From Pseudomonadales bacterium (GTDB lineage: Bacteria > Pseudomonadota > Gammaproteobacteria > Pseudomonadales > Pseudohongiellaceae), in NCBI GenBank assembly GCA_031277435.1, contig JAITMI010000152.1, positions 1 to 5,534 on the forward strand: a DNA stretch of 5,534 bases, read 5' to 3'. Both the position numbers and the translations under genes were made by a program. The notes under the pieces were generated by a model. It was not told the origin of the DNA. It searched no databases and saw only the letters and a program-made list of their open reading frames with translations. This document shows positions 1 through 3,563 of the stretch, one piece after another. Within the stretch, counting starts at the first letter, position 1. Every line of letters begins with the position of its first letter.

Positions 1-888
1 CGAGCCCTGGCGATAACGGTCAGCGATGGCGAAACGCAAATCCCAAAACCCGATGTGTTCAAATTCCACGTCAAAATCCGCCCCCACCGCGAAATGCAGA
101 TACGCGGCGAAATCAAACCCGCCCTCACGCGCCTCGCGCGGCACCGGCGCGTGAAAAAACCAATCGTCCTCCAGACTGACACGGCCAAAAAATAGCCAAT
201 AACCCTTCAGATCCGGATGCAGCACGTTATAGAACGACTTGCCTGGAAAGCGTTCCAATAAACGATTTAATTCCTTGGAACGAAACACCAGCAAGGCCAT
301 CAATTTATCGTGATCGGCCAAAGTTTGCGTGATGCCGGCGCGCTCACGGATCAGCGAACGGCTGCCATCACAGCCAACGAGATAACGGCCACGCACGCGG
401 TCGCGGACATTGTTGCCTTGATGTTCCACTATTTCGAGCGTTACACCGTCCGCATCCTGCGTGAAATCTTGCGCCGCCCAGCCGTAACGCACTTCTACCG
501 TCGGCAATTGCGCAACGCGCTCGCGCAACACGCGCTCGGTGGCATACTGCGGCAAACGCTCATTGGCGCAGTAATAGTATTGCCGCACCAGTTGCCGCTG
601 TAGCCAGTCATAGTGATGGCCCGACAGCAGCGAGCCATAAGCGGTAAGGCCGCCAATGCCATACTCGGCGGGAATCGTGCGCGCGGCGCGCAACTCGCGC
701 TCAATGCCCCAGAAATGGAAATGCTCCATGCTGCGCTGGGTCAGATTCTGGCCCTTGGGGATCGGCTGCGGCTCTGAGTATTTTTCAATCACCAGCGTGC
801 GAATGCCGCGCTGGCCCAGCTCAATCGCCAGCCCCATGCCCACCGGGCCGCCGCCCGCGATCACTACTTCCGCGTCGTAAGTGCTCAT
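1..888 (-). CDS. FAD-dependent aromatic-ring hydroxylase-like monooxygenase, N-terminal part (C-terminus beyond left edge)
   Basis: A reading frame of 296 codons runs without a stop to the left edge. It starts at the ATG at 888-886, preceded by AGGAG (complement of 894-898) five bases away. The protein begins MSTYDAEVVIAGGGPVGMG: a beta strand followed by the Rossmann dinucleotide motif GGGPVG (residues 12-17) and the acidic end of strand two, LVIEK (32-36), which binds the FAD ADP-ribose. YLVGCDGSRSLIR (169-181) is the second FAD-contacting GD motif of the PF01494 group (p-hydroxybenzoate, phenol and polyketide hydroxylases). Known family members use NAD(P)H and O2 to hydroxylate aromatic rings and are soluble cytoplasmic flavoproteins. 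About 100-250 residues, including the rest of the substrate domain, are probably missing. The substrate cannot be inferred. The gene is divergent from the M48 protease gene, with 218 bp between them. Family assignment is firm; specific function is unknown. Confidence 0.9.
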   Translation of the reverse strand, partial: MSTYDAEVVIAGGGPVGMGLAIELGQRGIRTLVIEKYSEPQPIPKGQNLTQRSMEHFHFWGIERELRAARTIPAEYGIGGLTAYGSLLSGHHYDWLQRQLVRQYYYCANERLPQYATERVLRERVAQLPTVEVRYGWAAQDFTQDADGVTLEIVEHQGNNVRDRVRGRYLVGCDGSRSLIRERAGITQTLADHDKLMALLVFRSKELNRLLERFPGKSFYNVLHPDLKGYWLFFGRVSLEDDWFFHAPVPREAREGGFDFAAYLHFAVGADFDVEFEHIGFWDLRFAIADRYRQGS

Positions 889-1036
889 CTTTACTCCTAA
901 ATACCCCCGATGCCCGATCAAGCGCGGATTTTGGCAGAAACTCAAGGGGCCGCCAAAGCCGTCAAGTCAAACGCAAGCCAAACAACGCTCAAGCGCGCGA
1001 CAAGTCAAATACACAATAAATAGCTTCAGCCCGAAA

Positions 1037-1065
1037 TAGCCTTAACCCTCACAAGGCTTTATGAT
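1037..1065 (+). promoter_or_regulatory. Candidate sigma70-type promoter for the M48 protease gene
   Basis: TATGAT at 1060-1065 matches the -10 consensus at five of six bases. The hexamer 17 bp upstream, TAGCCT (1037-1042), is a poor -35 (three of six). Initiation near 1072 would give a 5' UTR of about 35 nt ending in the strong ribosome site at 1097-1102. A 6-bp inverted repeat lies in the spacer (AGCCTT 1038-1043, AAGGCT 1053-1058). The call rests on the -10 match and the position. Confidence 0.4.
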
Positions 1066-1096
1066 CGGCGCCGCGACCAGTGCAAGCCGGCAGGCG

Positions 1097-1102
1097 AGGA
1101 GG
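1097..1102 (+). promoter_or_regulatory. Strong Shine-Dalgarno that fixes the protease start
   Basis: AGGAGG at 1097-1102 lies four bases before the ATG at 1107. A GTG at 1080 is in frame but would put this perfect ribosome site inside the coding region and add nine residues (MQAGRRGGS) ahead of the signal peptide. The ATG at 1107 is therefore preferred. Confidence 0.85.
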
Positions 1103-1106
1103 CAGT

Positions 1107-1934
1107 ATGCGTTTATTCAGGATGACCACCACCATAGCGGCCCGTATCGGCCTGTGTGTCATGGCGCTTGGTTTGGGCGCTTGCGCGACCACCACCTCCT
1201 CCGGCGTGGTCGGCGCCAATCGCCAGCAGCTCTTGCTGGTGTCCTCGCAAGAAATGAACCAGATGGCGGCGCAGTCCTACAACGAGCTGAAAGTCGAGTC
1301 GCAGCAAAACGGCACGCTCAACCGCAATGCCGGCCTGTTGCAGCGGGTGCGCACGGTGGCCAGCCGCCTGGAGCCGCAAACCGCGGTGTTCCGCCAGGAT
1401 GCGCTGAGCTGGGACTGGGAAGTCAACGTGCTGCAAAGCGACGAACTTAACGCCTTCTGTATGCCCGGCGGCAAGATCATGTTCTATTCCGGGCTGATCC
1501 AGACGCTGAACCTCAGCGATGACGAAATCGCCATCGTCATGGGCCACGAAATCGCCCACGCCCTGCGCGAACACTCACGCGAGCAGATGTCGCAAGCCTT
1601 GGTGGCGCAGGGGGTGATAGGCATCGGCGCCTCGCTGTTTGGCCTCGGCCAAGGCTCGACCCAACTCGCCGCCACCGGCTACCAAGCCCTGATCGCCACC
1701 AGTTTCAGCCGCGGCGACGAAGCGGAAGCCGACCGCATCGGCCTCGAACTCGCCGCCCGCGCCGGCTACGACCCGCGCGCCGGCGTCACGCTATGGCAGA
1801 AGATGATCAACGCCAGCGGCGGCAGCGCGCCACCGCAGATTCTGAGCAGCCACCCCGCCAGCGCCAACCGGATTCAGGAAATTCAATCTCTGTTACCGTC
1901 GGTAATGCCGCTTTATGAGGCGGCGCGGCGCTGA
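1107..1934 (+). CDS. M48-family zinc metalloprotease lipoprotein (LoiP/Oma1-like)
   Basis: The 275-residue protein begins with a lipoprotein signal peptide: MRLFR, a hydrophobic stretch and the lipobox LGAC, with Cys26 as the acylated residue. Gly at -2 is tolerated. A membrane-anchored, periplasm-facing enzyme is expected. M48 signatures are in order: NAFCMPGG (115-122), the zinc and catalytic motif HEIAH (147-151), and SRGDEAEADRIG (201-212), in which Glu205 is the likely third zinc ligand followed by Asp209. SSHPAS (247-252) is the conserved C-terminal SHP element. The catalytic set looks intact. Size and layout fit the LoiP (YggG) type of single-domain M48C protease, with no room for the TPR domain of BepA. 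In E. coli these enzymes take part in envelope protein quality control; that role here is inferred. The gene is divergent from the monooxygenase and convergent with the small gene downstream, so it is probably monocistronic. Confidence 0.93.
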   Translation: MRLFRMTTTIAARIGLCVMALGLGACATTTSSGVVGANRQQLLLVSSQEMNQMAAQSYNELKVESQQNGTLNRNAGLLQRVRTVASRLEPQTAVFRQDALSWDWEVNVLQSDELNAFCMPGGKIMFYSGLIQTLNLSDDEIAIVMGHEIAHALREHSREQMSQALVAQGVIGIGASLFGLGQGSTQLAATGYQALIATSFSRGDEAEADRIGLELAARAGYDPRAGVTLWQKMINASGGSAPPQILSSHPASANRIQEIQSLLPSVMPLYEAARR

Positions 1935-1945
1935 AGCGCGCTTTT
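1923..1945 (+). terminator. Possible weak intrinsic terminator overlapping the protease stop codon
   Basis: GCGCG (1923-1927) can pair with CGCGC (1937-1941) around a 9-nt loop and is followed at once by TTTT (1942-1945). The stem is short, the U-run has only four bases and the hairpin covers the TGA stop (1932-1934), so termination would be modest. It is placed correctly between convergent genes. No better candidate lies in the gap 1935-1968. Confidence 0.35.
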
Positions 1946-1968
1946 GCCATGCCGATGACAGTTGAATG

Positions 1969-2301
1969 TTAGGTCGATTGATTTTCCAACAGCCCCAAGA
2001 TTGCGATTTGAGAGATAAATTGCTCATAAATAGCGTCAGGGATGTCTTGGATTTCAAAAATAAAAGTGTGATACCAAGGATTTTGATGGGTAGAGTCAAA
2101 ATCAAAGCGGTAGCGATACTGATCTGGGGGATAGCCAGACACGCGCCTTAGAGTAGCGATAAGCTCATCGCCAGCATCATCGAAGTTGCCGCTTCCATAG
2201 ACGTTTTCTACGATACGGGACGGAATGCGGACACCACGCCAAAAATGCATTACTTCTAGACGCGCCGAACGTGCTTTCTGCTTAATGTACTTTCCACTCA
2301 T
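1969..2301 (-). CDS. Hypothetical protein, 110 aa, AT-richer than its surroundings
   Basis: I do not recognise this protein. It starts MSGKYIKQKARSAR (basic) and continues with LEVMHFWRGVRIPSR. Its second half is rich in aromatic and acidic residues, for example YRYRFDFDS (82-90) and WYHTFIFEI (95-103), which could be beta strands. There is no signal peptide and no transmembrane segment, so it is probably soluble and cytoplasmic. The ribosome site is poor: only GAGG 13 bases, or AGG two bases, before the ATG. A hand count over 1981-2280 gives about 46% GC, well below the protease gene, and AGG, GGA and CTA codons occur. These features suggest recent acquisition or weak expression. It lies 93 bp downstream of the HTH gene on the same strand and may be co-transcribed with it. 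It reads as a continuous, sensibly composed protein, so a real gene is likely but not proven. Confidence 0.6.
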   Translation of the reverse strand: MSGKYIKQKARSARLEVMHFWRGVRIPSRIVENVYGSGNFDDAGDELIATLRRVSGYPPDQYRYRFDFDSTHQNPWYHTFIFEIQDIPDAIYEQFISQIAILGLLENQST

Positions 2302-2328
2302 GGCCTAATGTCAACCTCGCCCGCCAGG

Positions 2329-2340
2329 GTCTGGCCAGAC
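2329..2340. repeat. Perfect 12-bp palindrome GTCTGGCCAGAC
   Basis: The 12 bases equal their own reverse complement. They lie in the 93-bp gap between the HTH gene and the small hypothetical gene, 28 bp upstream of the latter's start. No T-run follows on either strand, so it is not an intrinsic terminator. It could be a dimeric-regulator site or chance. Confidence 0.45.
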
Positions 2341-2394
2341 AGCAGCTACCCGCCTACTGACGTATCCCCGAATTGATTCAATCTGAAGAACCAG

Positions 2395-2820
2395 TCACCG
2401 CGCTTGCTCAAGCGTGAATATCTCACGCACGCGCAACTTGAGCGCATCGGCCACTTGCTGCAAACGTTCGGCGCTCACTCCGCTATATTGCGTAGCCTCG
2501 TAACGCTGAATTTGCTGTTCGGCCAAAGACAAGCGTTTCGCCAGCACTTTTTGCGTAAGGTTGCGGGCGATGCGCGCTTTGATTAACGCTTCGCCAATGC
2601 CAACAATGGATTCCGCCTCCAACGTAACGACCTTCCCTTGGCGCAGGGCGTCATATTCGGCCAGCTCCGCCCGCAAATCTTCAAGCTGACTACGCAACCC
2701 TTCGCGCATGGCGTTTGCTGCCTTGGGGTGCAAGCCTTCGGCGTCGGGCCCATCTAGCGCCTGCTGGAAACGCCGGGCCGCCGCTTGAGTATTGAGGTAC
2801 TGGCGCTGGTTCATAATCAT
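2395..2820 (-). CDS. XRE-type helix-turn-helix regulator, putative antitoxin
   Basis: The 141-residue protein has two parts. Residues 35-62 (AMREGLRSQLEDLRAELAEY and on to DALRQGK) form a charged amphipathic helix, probably a coiled coil for dimerisation or partner binding. Residues 77-135 are a Cro/C1-type HTH: EALIKARIARNLTQKVLAKR, then LSLAEQQIQRYEATQYSG with the recognition helix, and RLQQVADALKLRVREIF. It follows the nucleotidyltransferase-like gene with an ATGA overlap (ATG 2820-2818, TGA 2819-2817), implying coupled translation. A second ATG at 2814 is possible; neither has a strong Shine-Dalgarno. By analogy with reverse-order toxin-antitoxin operons such as higBA, it probably binds its partner and represses the operon through the inverted repeat at 3258-3279. 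The HTH fold is clear; the antitoxin role is inferred from gene layout. Confidence 0.88.
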   Translation of the reverse strand: MIMNQRQYLNTQAAARRFQQALDGPDAEGLHPKAANAMREGLRSQLEDLRAELAEYDALRQGKVVTLEAESIVGIGEALIKARIARNLTQKVLAKRLSLAEQQIQRYEATQYSGVSAERLQQVADALKLRVREIFTLEQAR

Positions 2821-3257
2821 GGCAAATTTTCCAATTCAATAACGATAATGCCCTTGCGGCGACCATCACGATCAGTCTGAAAAAAATCACGGAACAGCGT
2901 ACCCTGTGGGTCGGCGCGGCTATCCGCAATAAAAAATTCGCCGAAAAAGGCTTTTTTTTGCACCGCCCGCCCATTGGCGAAAGAAAGCAAGCGCTCGTCC
3001 ACCGAATCGAAATCCACCGTTTCAGCATCCCAGCACGCATCAAAATCCGCCGGCTGCGGCTTGGCTGTAACAAAGCTGCCGTCGATATATGCCCGCTTGC
3101 AACCTGCGCCACGTAACAAGCGCAAGGCATTGAGCATTCCATCGAGCAAATGCCGCCGCCACGGCGTATAACCATAGCGCTCCGTTATTTCTTGCCATGT
3201 CGCCATGTGTTCACCGGGCGGCAAATTACCGGTAGCACTATCGAACGCGGGAATCAT
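2817..3257 (-). CDS. Nucleotidyltransferase-like protein (DUF6932-type), putative toxin of an HTH-paired module
   Basis: The chosen start is the ATG at 3257: GGAG (complement of 3265-3268) lies seven bases upstream, and MIPAFDSATGNLPPG is the N-terminus I recall for this family. An upstream ATG at 3347 would add 30 unlikely residues. The product has 146 residues. YIDGSFVT (57-64) followed by DFD (71-73) fits the nucleotidyltransferase-fold signature G-S-x9-D-h-D, with Asp71 and Asp73 as candidate metal ligands. An N-terminal ATWQEITERYGYTPWRRHLL segment and a C-terminal DGRRKGIIVIELENLP (131-146) complete the protein. No signal peptide or membrane segment is present. Known nucleotidyltransferase-fold toxins modify tRNA or partner proteins; whether this one does is unknown. 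An A8 run in the coding strand (complement of 2952-2959, codons for QKK at 100-102) is a possible slippage site. The fold assignment is moderately sure; the toxin role is inferred. Confidence 0.82.
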   Translation of the reverse strand: MIPAFDSATGNLPPGEHMATWQEITERYGYTPWRRHLLDGMLNALRLLRGAGCKRAYIDGSFVTAKPQPADFDACWDAETVDFDSVDERLLSFANGRAVQKKAFFGEFFIADSRADPQGTLFRDFFQTDRDGRRKGIIVIELENLP

Positions 3258-3279
3258 AACACAACTCCAAAATTGTGTT
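3258..3279. promoter_or_regulatory. Inverted-repeat operator/hairpin at the start of the HTH module
   Basis: AACACAA (3258-3264) and TTGTGTT (3273-3279) are perfect 7-bp inverted arms separated by 8 bases. The repeat ends on the base next to the ATG of the first gene of the operon. As DNA it is the right size for a dimeric HTH repressor, so autoregulation by the downstream HTH protein is a natural guess. As RNA, on the minus strand, the Shine-Dalgarno GGAG falls in the 8-nt loop and the start codon directly follows the stem, so it could also tune translation. A 7-bp perfect repeat at such a position is unlikely to be noise, but binding is unproven. Confidence 0.6.
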
Positions 3280-3294
3280 GATGCGAAAGTATTT

Positions 3295-3323
3295 CCTATG
3301 CACCCTCTGCGCGCACCTCTCAA
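3295..3323 (-). promoter_or_regulatory. Weak candidate promoter for the HTH module
   Basis: On the minus strand, TTGAGA (complement of 3318-3323) matches the -35 consensus at five of six bases. The hexamer 17 bp downstream is only CATAGG (complement of 3295-3300), a poor -10; TAGGAA at 19-bp spacing is no better. Transcription starting just below would run through the inverted repeat at 3258-3279. This is the best candidate I found and remains doubtful. Confidence 0.25.
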
Positions 3324-3372
3324 GAATGGGCCAGCCAGTAATAGCACATCCCCCCAATCTTGCCCGCGCAGC

Positions 3373-3400
3373 TTGACATTACCCGCTCAACGACTATCCT
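3373..3400 (+). promoter_or_regulatory. Sigma70-type promoter driving the ileS leader
   Basis: TTGACA at 3373-3378 is a perfect -35. After 16 bp comes TATCCT at 3395-3400, four of six against the -10 consensus. Transcription would begin near 3405-3410, at or a few bases before the ATG of the 19-codon leader ORF. It is the only convincing promoter between the HTH module and ileS. The 48 bp between the terminator and ileS hold no -35/-10 pair that I can see. Confidence 0.7.
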
Positions 3401-3409
3401 TCCCGCCCT

Positions 3410-3469
3410 ATGAATTATCCCAGCCGCACCTTTATTTACGTCTTCATTCAGCGCCGCGAGGTGGGTTGA
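3410..3469 (+). CDS. Putative 19-aa leader peptide of ileS attenuator
   Basis: A short ORF reads MNYPSRTFIYVFIQRREVG and ends at TGA 3467-3469. It starts at or within a few bases of the predicted transcript 5' end, so it would be translated as a leaderless or near-leaderless message; no Shine-Dalgarno is present. It holds Ile codons at positions 9 and 13 (ATT 3434-3436 and 3446-3448) with Phe, Tyr and Val around them. Its last codons (3460-3467) form the strand that can pair with the 5' arm of the downstream terminator. A ribosome waiting at Ile13 would sit just upstream of that strand, while one reaching the stop would cover it. The position and logic fit a control peptide rather than a functional protein. 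Two Ile codons in 19 is modest enrichment, so the peptide is a proposal. Confidence 0.5.
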   Translation: MNYPSRTFIYVFIQRREVG

Positions 3470-3498
3470 AGGCCTTAGGTTGACCTGAAAAACCCGCC
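3427..3498 (+). promoter_or_regulatory. Antiterminator and alternative pairing segments of the ileS leader
   Basis: Segment 1, CACCTT (3427-3432), can pair with GAGGTG (3458-3463), six pairs including one G-U. Segment 2, GGTGGGTT (3460-3467), can instead pair with AACCCGCC (3491-3498), eight pairs including one G-U, which removes the 5' arm of the terminator. A small UUGA-loop hairpin (3475-3479 with 3484-3488) can fill the interior. The 1:2, 2:3 and 3:4 choices are mutually exclusive, as in classical ribosome-mediated attenuators. Pairings were found by eye; energies were not computed. Confidence 0.5.
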
Positions 3499-3515
3499 CC
3501 CGAGGCGGGTTTTTT
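3488..3515 (+). terminator. Rho-independent terminator (attenuator) upstream of ileS
   Basis: AAAAACCCGCC (3488-3498) pairs with GGCGGGTTTTT (3504-3514) around the 5-nt loop CCCGA. The U-run is six bases (3510-3515). It is a textbook intrinsic terminator, with a matching A-run that would let it work on the other strand too. No plus-strand gene other than the 19-codon ORF lies between the promoter at 3373 and this site, and no minus-strand transcript is expected from the right. Its natural role is therefore premature termination of the ileS transcript, or the end of a short RNA of about 110 nt. Confidence 0.88.
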
Positions 3516-3563
3516 GTATCCGTGTCCAGCAAAGTCCGGCAGCAGTCCAACAGAGAGTACCCC

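Noticed and set aside
310..880. ORFs at 310-603, 495-704 and 656-880 within the monooxygenase region
   Set aside because: They are alternative-frame or antisense shadows of the FAD monooxygenase, whose Rossmann and GD motifs are intact.
1080..1106. GTG at 1080 as the start of the M48 protease
   Set aside because: It would bury the AGGAGG ribosome site in the coding region and add charged residues before the lipoprotein signal. ATG 1107 explains both better.
1965..1975. Integron attC-like box: on the minus strand ACCTAAC (RYYYAAC) overlaps the stop of the orphan gene, as in gene cassettes
   Set aside because: No matching GTTRRRY partner with nested inverted repeats lies within the next 60-140 bases of the minus strand, which is protease coding sequence. 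The bases before the orphan gene start (GTTGACA) also break the consensus.
2690..3175. Minus-strand 161-codon ORF overlapping both module genes
   Set aside because: It is an alternative frame of two genes with clear domains; the Cys- and Arg-rich product has no recognisable fold. It is kept only as the frame entered by a +1 slip at the A8 run.
3258..3347. Extended N-terminus (30 extra residues from an ATG at 3347) for the nucleotidyltransferase-like protein
   Set aside because: The extension covers the operator-like repeat and has no family resemblance, while ATG 3257 has a GGAG site at ideal spacing and a typical MIPAFD start.
3205..3483. Plus-strand 92-codon ORF spanning the HTH-module start and ileS leader
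   Set aside because: It overlaps a well-supported minus-strand gene and regulatory elements, has no ribosome site, and its composition looks like random translation.
3405..3515. T-box riboswitch controlling ileS
   Set aside because: The leader is only about 110 nt, with no room for stem I plus the specifier loop, and the conserved T-box sequence is absent apart from a chance-like AGGTGGG. The suggested organism is also outside the usual T-box range.
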